A DNA stretch of 64,000 bases from Hymenolepis diminuta (taxonomy: Eukaryota; Platyhelminthes; Cestoda; Cyclophyllidea; Hymenolepididae), in NCBI GenBank assembly GCA_900708905.1, contig CAADRB010000030.1, positions 1,820,019 through 1,884,018 on the forward strand. Reading direction: 5' to 3'. The translations under genes were made by a program, and so were the position numbers. Below the pieces are notes generated by a model that saw only the letters and a program-made list of their open reading frames with translations, was not told where the DNA came from and made no database searches. Shown piece by piece: positions 38,601 through 50,342 of this stretch; within the stretch, counting starts at the first letter, position 1, and each line of letters opens with the position of its first letter.

Positions 38601-41600
38601 CAAGGCCGAGGCTAAAGATATTTCAGACGAGAAAAAAAACTAACGGCGAATAATTTAATCTATTTATATGTTTGGTGGTTAGTTAGTTAGTGCGGATTCT
38701 TACTAAAGGTCTTCCCTACCGCTTGCAAGATATATAGTATCCGTTGTGCTAGTGGAAAGATAACATTGAAGAGGGGTGGTGGTTTAAGACAGATGGACCC
38801 AGTATGTGCCCTCGGGAGGATATTACGGGCAGATGGATGGGTTTGGGAAGGGGTGGCAGATGAATAAGTATCGGCAGTAGTTTCCACAGCGGGAGGGGTG
38901 CCAGGCATGTGACCTTTTACTCGCTCGGGTAATCAGTGGCGGCTTATAGTAATAGCAGAAATCCCCACATTGTCTATTCAGATACGGGCAAATCATGCAT
39001 ACATAGGTATGGGAAGTACCAGATTTATCCCTGGCCACACACGGCGGGGGTATATTTCAGTCAAATCCCTATTCTTCTAAACCGTCATTGTAAAATATCT
39101 GTCTTTTTTCTCCGGAAAAGTGCGAATATAAACCCGTAGTAATCCAAGTCTACTCTCAGTTAAACGAGCAATTAAATTTCTCTTCTCGGATTCCTAGTCA
39201 TTGTCGTGAATCTAGATGATTTGGTAATAAAAGAGTCACCGTTTAGTGCGGAGAATCAAATATCATCTAAGTGCTTGATGACGTATTGCTATAAGACGTG
39301 TCCGCAGAATTGGAGAATTTATGAATTCGTAGGATTGGCGGTTAAATAAACAAATAATGGTATTATATACCTAGTTTCCACGCTATTATAATATGTCTAT
39401 ATTTTGAAATAAGTGGATTATCATGTCATCTTAGCGCATCTACGTTCATTGAAATGACGCTAGCTAGGAGGTTTTCAACATTGCAAAGCCAACTAAAGTC
39501 CATTTAGTGATAAATATGCATTGACATTACTTTTGCCATGAATGACTCTTTTACATTGTTGTAATCTTGCTATGATCCATCTGTCCACTGAATATCGCTA
39601 ATTTGCTGTTGACTCAGGCTCAGGGAGATAATGACAAGCATGTATTTACGCCCAAGACATTTTGTTAACTAAAAAGAAACTATATACATTAATGAATAAA
39701 AGCCATCTTCATATTAGTGATGCTTGGAGGTAAAAACACTACCGGACTGATAACACGTTTTGTACCATATTGATGCGCGACATAGCGACAATCTATGTGA
39801 ATAGCTTATCCTAAGGCCAATCGTAAACATCGCAGCTTTGAGCTTTGATTTGTTATAGGTTATTGCTAATTCAATACAATGCTATAGGTTAATATATTTT
39901 CAACGAATAAAATCAAAGTTTATAAATGCGTGCTTTGCGTTACGTCCGTTCACTAGTCCTCAAATTGAATTCAGTTTCTTATATCATAAGGATTTTTGAA
40001 ATCATTTGTGCCACAGACAACTCACTTTTGATAGCGATTGATTTATTTTGTTTAAGAGCCCGGTTATGTTCTGAGTTACACTAGCCTTTTAAGATTATCT
40101 GTGAATCCGTGTTTTTGTAAGTTGATTAAATGCAGAATTCGACTGCACTTCGCTTACTAAGTCATAGTTATCAAAAAAAATTTAAAATGAATGCACTTTT
40201 ATCACAAAATGATTAGTAAACATCTTTTTGCTCAATTTTAGTGTATGGATTGTGATATTCTGTACGCTGACGATGATTGAACCTTCTAAACAATATGCCA
40301 AGGTAAGATTTATAACAGTGTGAAATGCAGCGTTCACCTTATATTTGACCTCAAGTACATGTTATTGCGTAGCAGTACTAATAAAGAAATATTTGTTACA
40401 GTTTTGCTAGAATTTAATGTTTTAGACCATCTGGGAAGAGCCATTTTATCTTTGTTGAGTTCATGAAATAAATGACTGTTTTGGCATATTAAAGGGAGAT
40501 GTTTGTGAGCTTAAATAAATTTCCCAGTAGTCCCTTTAAATTAGAATTATACATCCTCCATTATAGGGTCTGTATCTACAATCTCACTTGCAGTCTGTGA
40601 AACAACAACACATTACCAATCCTCCATTTCAAGCCTCAGATTACCGGCAACACCATTTTTCTTTTTCTGCAAGAAAATTATCAGATCATTTGACCTCATC
40701 TTCTAATGAACAACTAAAAATTAACTTTGAATATTATAACGCTTGGATCTACTACTATGCTGCGACCCCCCTCCTTATTGTTTCCAAATCTCAGTCTGCT
40801 TCATTAGAGAATGTTTCCCAAGAGAATGTGCAGTTGAAGAGCAGTGTTGATGGCTTCAAAACTGACGCCGCTTTCCCTGCCTTCCGATTCTACAGTCCCG
40901 ATATCCGCGCTTATCTTTCCAAGAGCAATTCCTCCCGGGAAATTGTGGCAGAAGAACGAAATCCATTCAGCCAAATCAGTGAGTTTTGCGACCCCTAATC
41001 AAGAGAAATCTTTTAAAGCGTAGAAAGAAAAAGATTGTTCAAAGTTAAAAAGAAGAGATTGGGATATTAGAAGAAAGAGCCAGGGAATTAACAGAACCCT
41101 ACTTGACCTGAGCTCCAGAATCGCCACGTCTGCTTTCCCAAATTCTAATTTCAGGTGTTTGCTTCGTATGAGTGTTACCTGGAAATGTTTAAATCACTTT
41201 CGCAGTTGTTCTCTTTAAAACATATTTTTTATGGCATTCATTCAAATGTTGCAATCAGTTAGTCCGCGTCCTTTCATCTAGAAATAGTAATTTTATTCCA
41301 CACATAATTTTCAATTTCACTTAAAGTTCAATATGATTTCTTCATGGGATTTTAATTCACTGTTATACTTTTTCTTCTCAAACGTCTATTTGGCATTTGA
41401 AAAATTTGCCTTAGAATAATCTGTGTAGAGTTTCCCGTTTTCGGTAGGCGGGATTTTAGCACCTTATTGGTAAGGTTTATTCAGAAGACTTTTCAGCTGG
41501 CACTTTAATATTTATTTCTTTTCTGTTCCAACTATTTCACACGATCCATTCAACGCTGATATGGACAGTATACGGTAGGTAAATCAAATAGAAAGACTGA

Positions 41601-44324
41601 TTCAGCGCATGTTTTAATTAATTACATTATAAAATCGCGTTCGATCATAGAATAAATAAATTTAATTATGTTGTAATTCTCTCTGCCTCGATCTTAAATA
41701 AAAATAAACGAATTGAGGAAAGGAACAGTCCTTAATAATGCCGAGATCTGGTCCGCATGTCCACACTGCAAATCCGAGATGTCTGATTTATTTTCCAAAT
41801 GCTATCTATTGCGCATTTGTTTTAATATTTATGACTTTTAAACTCTTGTTCGTTTACTACTATTTTCATCAATACCCGGTGTCAAATGGTCATAAAACTA
41901 AGGTAAATTTATCTTAATGTTTAATGTAACCAATTATGTTCGACAGTAATTCTTCTATCATTTTAAATTGTTTTACGATAATGTGATATTGGAAAAGATA
42001 CATAGAGTCAACCTAGTACCGTACATTCAAATCCTGGTAAAATGTTTATTTTTTTAGTTGAGTGGGAATGGATGCCTCAACCACGTTACAATGGGGTGTA
42101 TCTGCGAAACAGAATCTCCAAACATTTCTTCTGTTTCAACAAAAATGGAAGGCCCGCTGTTCGTGTAAGTCTTCTACTCTAAATAATGTGGAGAGTCTTT
42201 AGGAAAAGACGGTTGATAACATAAATTTTTGGAAAACAGGTTTTGTCTAAGTGACTAAGCCGGGGCGTGCAATAATTAATGTAATTATTTTAATTTAATA
42301 TAATCTGATGGACACTACACTTCACTATTACTGGAGAAAAATGGTTAACTAAGTAGCTATTAACTAATTCTGCAGGCTTGCTGCGTAACATAATTATTCA
42401 TCACTAGTTTACCCGGGACTTTAATCGTTGGAAATGTTGAATTTATTGATTATCTGTTATTTGCATCAGTAAAGGTAGGATGGAGTCAAGCATATATTCG
42501 AATGCAATTTAATAAACTGGCAAAGTTTCGAAACTTATTTTTCATAGATTGATTAAGCACCAGTACTAATACTTATGTCTCTTCGTCTATAATCAAAACC
42601 TGTGGCATAATTGCCGTTGCTCATGCCTTTCACATTTGAGATCACCTATTTATACCTGCAACAGTCAATGAGATCCAAAAAAGGAATAAATAGTTGATGG
42701 TTTCTCAGGAAGAGAGTTCCTAGTGCAACCTACTCCTTAACAAAGAAAGGCGTTGAGAACACTAGATATAAGAATTGTAATTGAGGTCGTAATCGATGAA
42801 GGTGCCACTCTCAATTACCAATATTGATCTTCACAGGATTGGTCAAACTAAAGTCGTGTTCTTTTAGAAATAAGATTAATAAATCGAAAGTATGATATTA
42901 CTTGAACAGTCATAACTTGTGCATAAGAGAGAAAATTTTGATCTATTTTCTAGTGAGTAAAATGGAAGAAGACAAAATCGTGAAGGGAAAGCAATATGAA
43001 CAAAAGAGTAATATGGCAAATCTAATAACTTCTTATTTATATTAAAATATCCAGTGACTGTACTCGTCACTGAAATTAATTAATATTATCCTTGTGGAAG
43101 ACAACATGAGTTTGATTTATTAAATATTGAGGTGAATTTACACTTTTCAGTCCGGTATATGCTGGATGAAAATGCATGCTTCGATAGAGAAGCGCTAGCA
43201 CAGTCAGTTTAAATGCTTATCTGTCTATAAATGAAATGTACCTAATAAATTAATTTTAAGATAATTTGGTAAACAACTTTGCACCTCAACGAAATCTCAA
43301 TCGCTACAGATAAATAACACAACGAGATTGAACATTTGTTCACATGGTTTTATGATTAAACTCTTCCTACTTTAATCATGCTTCTTTAAATTGTGGCAAT
43401 GCTAGGAGTTTGTTTATCAAACCGCAAACAATGATTGCCTATGACGAGAGAAAGAGAAGGCAATTAAATCTTTCGGTGAGCATTGATTAAATGGCAGACA
43501 AGTTGTCCGTTTAATAGGCCGCAGTTTACTAGGCGATTGTAAGAATCTTGAATTTTGCGATGGACATGTTAGAGTCGAAAAATTGTCCAGAATCATTTTC
43601 ACTAACTTCTCATTCAGGAAAGTTTTGTTTCATATGTTCTCATGATCCTTTTTTATAAAACTACAAAATTTTTTGATTAAATAGTTAGTTACTTCTCATT
43701 CATCCTAACACTTACCTCCTTTTGAAGTAAAATTTAAATAAATGCATCTGTTTGATAATATTTTTATTTTAGAAACATCTGAATCGAGAGCGGTGTCTTC
43801 TACACGGTTACATTCGCTTTTACGGTAGCACCAAACGACCAAAGTTCACAAATAAGAGATTCCAAACTGACAATATTCGTGTGAATACATTGAATAATTT
43901 TAATTTTCAAGATTCCATTACATCAAGGAATAACAGGAATAACATTAGCAATTATATAACTACAGGCTATCCACAGCGAAATAGACGCTCTCTTCGACGA
44001 ATTGGTGGCCTAGCAGATTTTCTGCTTCCTGCAGTGATTCACTTAACATCGAAACAACAAACTCCTGAATGGCGGGTTGGATTCTGTCTAAATGGCCACG
44101 CCTTTGCAAACCGCAATCCATTTGCTGAAAAGTGTCCCAGCTACACCCTGCCTGTAAGATGGAATCTGCTCTATATGTGTCCACCTATTCCCCGTTATTG
44201 CCGTATACCCGAATGTCAATCAAATAATACCGTCTACGGTGAACATTTTGGCTGCCCATATACTTGTCGTGCTAGTATCTTTTGCGGAGATACGTCTGAT
44301 AGAGTTAATGTGGTGTATACTTGA
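35469..44324 (+). CDS. Gene A: divergent FGF-like ligand, Cys-rich tail
   Basis: Five exons (35469-35614, 40242-40302, 40594-40978, 42058-42164, 43773-44324) join in phase to 416 residues. Exons 3-5 are the secure part. Residues 166-404 read as an FGF beta-trefoil with insertions: FRFYS at 166 and RNPFSQ at 191 (compare YQLYS and DPFAK in FGF8), GVYLRN then FFCFNKNGRP around 210-230 (FGF8: YICMNKKGK), the near-invariant FGF Cys in ERCLL (Cys241), and PEWRVGFCLNG at 331-341 (FGF: WFVGLKKNG). After the last strand (SYTLP) comes a tail with eight regularly spaced cysteines counted from Cys338. Exon 2 supplies a hydrophobic run (VWIVIFCTLTMI), probably the signal sequence. A 75-residue insertion holds a furin-type RNRR site at 302-305. 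FGFs are secreted ligands of receptor tyrosine kinases; this role is inferred. Confidence 0.72.
40242..40302 (+). CDS. Gene A exon 2 (signal-like segment)
   Basis: 61 bases between TTTTAG and gtaaga, encoding VWIVIFCTLTMIEPSKQYAK. The hydrophobic core followed by polar residues suits a signal peptide or anchor. Phase 2 in and phase 0 out, matching exon 3. Confidence 0.6.
40594..40978 (+). CDS. Gene A exon 3 (N-terminal region and first strands)
   Basis: 385 bases between TTGCAG and gtgagt. The first 95 codons are a Ser/Gln-rich region with no domain. The end (FRFYS, then NPFSQI) lines up with the start of the FGF8-type core. It ends in phase 1, which is the phase of exon 4. Confidence 0.75.
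42058..42164 (+). CDS. Gene A exon 4, 107-bp FGF core exon
   Basis: Encodes EWEWMPQPRYNGVYLRN and then KHFFCFNKNGRPAVR between TTTTTAG and gtaagt. Length and content match the short middle exon of canonical FGF genes, which ends just after the NxxG turn. The paralogous exon of gene B has the same 107 bases and the same phases. Confidence 0.82.
43773..44324 (+). CDS. Gene A exon 5 (last): core, insertion, Cys tail
   Basis: 183 codons and TGA. Order: ERCLLHGYIRFYGS (FGF Cys strand), a basic/Asn-rich insertion with QRNRRSLRR, VIHLTS, PEWRVGFCLNGHAFAN, SYTLPVRWNLL, then the tail MCPPIPRYCRIPEC and further cysteines, ending RVNVVYT. Confidence 0.82.
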   Translation, partial: KHLNRERCLLHGYIRFYGSTKRPKFTNKRFQTDNIRVNTLNNFNFQDSITSRNNRNNISNYITTGYPQRNRRSLRRIGGLADFLLPAVIHLTSKQQTPEWRVGFCLNGHAFANRNPFAEKCPSYTLPVRWNLLYMCPPIPRYCRIPECQSNNTVYGEHFGCPYTCRASIFCGDTSDRVNVVYT

Positions 44325-47300
44325 TATTCTTGCATACATCCTACAGCTAACGCCTTTGATGTCATACTTGTTCCCCTCTTTTCACAAATTCCTGTGTTTT
44401 ATCCTTATTTGTCCGAAAAGTCCAAAATCAGTTTTCTAGTCATTCCTACTTATATGCGATTTTGGATCCAAATGTGCTATAAAAATTGCCTATTTACTGC
44501 TTATTGAAGGTCAATAATCCAAAAAGCACACTGTGTGAGTATGAATTGTACAGATCCGAACTGTGTGTATTATTGTATATATCAAATATATGCGTACTTA
44601 CAAATGCTTTGAGCTGTTATAAAGCATGAATCTATAGGGGATCGACATCATTTAACACAGCTCCTCGACAAAGATGAAAGGTGGTTAGCTATTGACCGAA
44701 GAAGACTTCCAATAGGACAAACAAATAAGACATAGAGGAGATATATATTAGACAGAGAGGAAAATATAACGTGCTTAAGAAGTCGGCTATATTTTGCAAA
44801 TGGTTCATTTCGTCTTTATTAGTGAATAAAAGAGTTCGTTTTGGAAGAGAAAATATTTTTTTGTCAAATATCGGATTGCTGGGCTCATACGAGAAATGTG
44901 TGCTTTCAGAAAATCGGTAAAATCGGTGTGCAGCAGCTGCTGTCCGCTTTGAGGGCACAATCTAAAAACTGAAAGGAAAGTGACCTGTTACATAATTCTA
45001 AAATAATACAATAAGTGCCTTCAGATCACCTTAGTTCAAGTGACTCACTCAGACACGGTGGTATGAGGGGGAGTCGAGATGTGATGTTTGAATAGGAATA
45101 TAATGATAATTGAGGTATCCTAGGCTAAGAAGTTTAATAATCTATTTTCAGTGAACGAGGCGGGTGAATGAAGATATACAGACCAATTCTAATGGTGATG
45201 TAAACTTTGATAATAGCCGTCCTAGTTGACTAATGATCTCGAGCTGAATTTTATCATCATTGTAGATAAATCATCTTTAGATTGGACAGAAGTGCATGCG
45301 CATAATTCATAATATGTGAACTTCTAAAAATATCATCTTTAGTAAATGTGGCAGAATGTGAATTATTAAATACAAACATAGTTAAAGGAAAGTAAAGATA
45401 ACTTTTCCTCATCGAAGCCTGTTACTTAAGTACGATTTAGCCAAACAAAATCAAATCTCGAATATTTTAAAAGCAATATCATTGTCCGATGTCTACCCTG
45501 AAATGCAATGTTAGCGTTATGCAGGCATCTAGATTTCCACAAGAGGTATATGATCAATTATTCGACCATATGCAATCACTTATAGGACTTGGTCTGTCTA
45601 CTAAGGATACTGTTAGCTCAGACCTAGAGAAAGATTGAAGGAGATTTGTGACTTAAAAATGGCTCTTTTCCGATGAAAAAGCTCAAAGAAGAAAATTTGT
45701 TTTGTTCCGAGAAGAACAATTTCCGCGGATGATCTCCGGGTTACTCATAATCCTCATCAAAGCGCGTTACTTCCGACACCTTGACAATAAGTTGGGACAA
45801 AACTGCCATCAGTCTGACGGTGTTCTAGCCTTCAATATCTATAATTATATGAATTCATACATAGTCTTCACTAGATTAATAAAATGTCTGATTCGAATTC
45901 AGACTAGCGATATACAGTGAATATACAAGTTATAGTGACAGAAACTAGACTTTCAAACATTACAATAGTGTAGAAGAATAATTTTTTTAAAACCTTTTTT
46001 TTGATATCATCTTATTAAAAAAGCACGCCTTTTTATATGTTCCTTGAAGTATAGGGAATTGTTTAGCAAGCAGGTTAATCAGCGATATTCCAATAAAAGG
46101 ACCCTATTTCCAGATATGAATATGCATGTGCAATATTGGAAAAATCCAGTATCCGTATAATTTACTACGCCCACATAATTTTTAAATTAGAGTTTCAGAA
46201 AATGTTCGATTTTCCTTCTGGTAGAAAGTCAGAAAATAAATAATATCATAACACTACGAAAGAATTATTGAAACTAACTTTACGCAATCCAATGCTTACC
46301 TGCCCTTGAAACTTAATTTTTTGTTAACAACCACATTTATCACGTTTCAGAAGTGATATAGATTGATAGAAAGGAATATTCAAAGCCCATACAGAACTCA
46401 GATGACTTTTCTCTTCTTTTCGTCCTTCTGTTAAATGATATTTTCCGGATCATTTAATTTAAAAGGCAAGTCATTCACCATGATTCCGAGAACATCTGCT
46501 TAAAATGTACATAGTAACACTTCTTTGAAAATTGAGGAGAAATGGAAAACATTAATCTTTATTTGGCCTGATCGAATCGTTTATTTGAGTAATCTTCCTT
46601 TTTTAATCAACCACTAAGCAAATTGTGTTTGCCAAACTATTTTTACTGCTTTCTTGTTATAAGTCTGCCCATCACAAATTGAACAGATGAAATCCAATAA
46701 CTCTGTTGAAGTATAGTAACCGATCGGATATCTTGCTCAAAATTGCCTCATCTGCACCTACAGTCACAATCTGTAACTTTTACTCAAGCTAAGAGACACG
46801 TAAATTGAGTTTGTAAATGTGTCGCGGTGGTTATCACTTCAAGTCACTTCCCATATTTACCATCGCAGTTAGTATCTCTTTGAGAAATGATATAAAAGCA
46901 AAAGGAAATATATTTTCAGCGCTTCCACAGACAAAATAATTTCCTCACCAATTTTGTGTACAATGAATTATTTTGTAAAGGGAAAACACATACTGTCTTT
47001 GGAAAATACAAATTTTTAGAGGCTAGCGCTTTTAAAGAAGGGAAGGGGCAAGCGTAACTGCTTCTTTGGTGGATAATCCCGGTGGATCATTTCCATTTAT
47101 TCGGTAAATTTGAAGTATTATGATCTAAAGTGGGTTTAAAATTTTATAAATGATAATTTCCTTTTCGTAAACATTTGGAAAATAGCTTATCGTTAGGCAT
47201 TTCGTTATAATCATAGCAAAAGTATTTATAAATATTGCCACTCTATTTTAATATATATATTCAAAAACTTTTGCTTAAAGATCAGTCCTATACACTTAGC

Positions 47301-49104
47301 AAATAATTTTGAATAAGCCGGCGGCATGAAAAAAAAGTAGAATATCAAAACGGTTAGAATAATTCGTAAAAATTCCTTGAACAAAATTTATCTTTTAGGA
47401 ATTAGATTAGGGAATAATTATTCTTGTAAGCTCGCATCTGGAAAGTCGGCCTTTTCAAAATTGCTAAATTAGTGGGTAATCAGTAAGCTAACCCATGCCC
47501 TATACTCAGATTTGTATATTAACCCACGGTTATCAAAAAGTAAATCAGTTGTTGGTATGACATTAACAGAACTGACAAAAATCGTCAGATTGAAGTTTCA
47601 ATTCCCTTGCCACTTGTTTTTAATTTAACGCAGATGGTTAATATACCCAAAATCACACATTAATTTAACCACCTATAATGGTAGTATTGGGTGTTCAAAC
47701 AAGAATGTTTGATCCAAAGCACTAAAGACTGCCTATCTTATAGCATATGTTGAAACCAGGGTCAGTCAAATTCTAGGAGTCAACAAGCCCAAGAGTGTGC
47801 TCGTATTTACCCTTAAACTGTTACTCACGAGATTTTTGACCACATTTAATTCCTCATTGGCAGCTGTCAAGTTCCATTTTTTAAATGCTAGACTTTGAAC
47901 TAAAATCATTCGTTTAGAATAACAGACATGGTCAGATTCCACAATATTTTGAATATTATTTCTCTATTATCTCTTTAAATATATCAACTTATAATAATAA
48001 CCATTGTTAAATAATAAAGATAAGATTACATTCAATAAATATTAGTTGGTAATACTATTTTTGCACGTAAATTTATCTATCAGACCAAAGGAGTACAATC
48101 AATTGAAATATTACATTAACTTTAGCCGTCAATATTCCACTGAATCTATGAAGTTTCACCAATTACCTACCTGTACTCAAAATAATTAATAAAGTTAAAC
48201 ACTTTTCGATCTGCAATCATGACAAACTGTTCACAAATCCCTTTGAAGTTTTAGCAATCAACCTCTTTCAACAGATTGGAGTCCAATGAATAATAATGTG
48301 CCAACTTAGTCATTAAAAGATGCTTTTTGAAAATGAAATACCATGGAAAAATATTCTAGACTCAAATAAACTGGGAAATAACTTAATTCAACGTATGTTT
48401 TGATATTCCTTAAATAGCATTACAACTAATCTCTGTCAACCGGTCAGTTAAATTCTTATCATATACCCCTAACATTTATATGGTTAATTTTCATTTTACC
48501 AAATTTGGCTTTATGATAATAGAGTAAGCGACGCATTATTTTGATTAAGAAAATGTTTGCACAGTTAAGATCATGCGATCGAAAATCTGATCAAAAATGC
48601 AAGGAAATCTTTACAAAATAACAACACTATTAAATTATATTATTGCGCTTGATGACTTAGTGTAGCGCTTGAAAAGAAACAGGAAGTCTTATAATTTCAT
48701 AGAAATTTTGCTTGAACATTCATGCGTGGGTGGAATCGGAGGATATTAACTCAAATCGCATTCGGAAGTTATGAATTTTTCAATAAAGCGACGGAGCCTA
48801 CTTTGTATTTCTACGGTTAAAGGGTAGAGCAAGACAAACCTGACTGAAGAAAACAGTATTTCCACTGTTCATTTAGTAGAGAAACTCCAAACAAATATAT
48901 GCAAGGTTCGTACAAGATGATCTGCATTTAAAGTCAATTTTAGAAAAATAGGTCTTTCAGTTGTAAGGAATAGAAAAACAAAATATTTATTTTTGGGAGA
49001 GTTACTCGTTTGGTCATTTCTATAGAAATTATAACCAGCCATTGTAAAAGGTAGCTTGCACCAATAGTTTTCAGTCCTTGAGTTTGTATTTACGCCATAG
49101 AATA
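44325..49104. other. Intergenic between gene A and mariner copy 2
   Basis: No convincing gene. 45650-45720 reads KWLFSDEKAQRRKFVLF, which resembles the FSDE motif of Tc1/mariner transposases, but the surroundings do not confirm it. The rest is AT-rich with short frames only. Confidence 0.5.
44825..44830 (+). terminator. Possible poly(A) signal of gene A
   Basis: First canonical AATAAA found after the gene A stop, about 500 bases downstream. Confidence 0.3.
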
Positions 49105-49128
49105 ACACATGGGCTGAAAAGTCCCGGG

Positions 49129-49885
49129 NNNNNNNNNNNNNNNNNNNNNNNNNNNNNNNNNNNNNNNNNNNNNNNNNNNNNNNNNNNNNNNNNNNNNNNN
49201 NNNNNNNNNNNNNNNNNNNNNNNNNNNNNNNNNNNNNNNNNNNNNNNNNNNNNNNNNNNNNNNNNNNNNNNNNNNNNNNNNNNNNNNNNNNNNNNNNNNN
49301 NNNNNNNNNNNNNNNNNNNNNNNNNNNNNNNNNNNNNNNNNNNNNNNNNNNNNNNNNNNNNNNNNNNNNNNNNNNNNNNNNNNNNNNNNNNNNNNNNNNN
49401 NNNNNNNNNNNNNNNNNNNNNNNNNNNNNNNNNNNNNNNNNNNNNNNNNNNNNNNNNNNNNNNNNNNNNNNNNNNNNNNNNNNNNNNNNNNNNNNNNNNN
49501 NNNNNNNNNNNNNNNNNNNNNNNNNNNNNNNNNNNNNNNNNNNNNNNNNNNNNNNNNNNNNNNNNNNNNNNNNNNNNNNNNNNNNNNNNNNNNNNNNNNN
49601 NNNNNNNNNNNNNNNNNNNNNNNNNNNNNNNNNNNNNNNNNNNNNNNNNNNNNNNNNNNNNNNNNNNNNNNNNNNNNNNNNNNNNNNNNNNNNNNNNNNN
49701 NNNNNNNNNNNNNNNNNNNNNNNNNNNNNNNNNNNNNNNNNNNNNNNNNNNNNNNNNNNNNNNNNNNNNNNNNNNNNNNNNNNNNNNNNNNNNNNNNNNN
49801 NNNNNNNNNNNNNNNNNNNNNNNNNNNNNNNNNNNNNNNNNNNNNNNNNNNNNNNNNNNNNNNNNNNNNNNNNNNNNNNNNNNNN
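49129..49885. other. Assembly gap (N)
   Basis: 757 unresolved bases within mariner copy 2. Confidence 0.99.
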
Positions 49886-50342
49886 CTCGGTATTTTGGGA
49901 TGTGCGTGGTGTAATATTCATCGGCCATCTTGAGAAAGGGAATACCATTAACAGTGAATATTATATGGCGTTATTGGAGCGTTTAAAGGCCGAAATTGCA
50001 AAGAAACGACCGCATGTGGCAAAGAAGAAAATTTTGTTTCATAAAGACAACGCACCGTGTCACGAGTCAATCAAAATAATGGCAAAACTACATGAATTGA
50101 ACTTCGAATTGCTCCCACATCCACCGTATTCGCCAGATTTGGCTCCCAGCGACTACTGGCTGTTCGCAGACCTGAAATAAATGCTCGCCGGTAAGAAATT
50201 TCACACGAATGAGGAGGTTATCGCTGAAACTAAGGCCTATTTTGAGGCAAAAGATAAATGGTTCTACAAAAGTGGTATTGAAGTGTTAGAGCGGCACTGG
50301 AATGATTACGTTGCTCTTGATGGAGATTACGTTGATGAATAA
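49886..50342 (+). pseudogene. mariner transposase 3' part with internal stop
   Basis: Begins in the gap. Reads VFWDVRGVIFIGHLEKGN, then NSEYYMALLERL, the second catalytic Asp in HKDNAPCH and the third in SPDLAPSDYW (34 residues between). TAA follows LFADLK at the same codon as in copy 1, and the frame then continues MLAGKKFHTNEEV up to LDGDYVDE and TAA. Without that stop this half would be intact; the N-terminal half is not visible. Confidence 0.88.

Noticed and set aside
43960..44184. 74-codon open frame on the minus strand
   Set aside because: Antisense shadow of the gene A last exon.
45481..45920. FSDEK-containing stretch resembling a transposase
   Set aside because: Only one short motif matches; no neighbouring motifs or inverted repeats.
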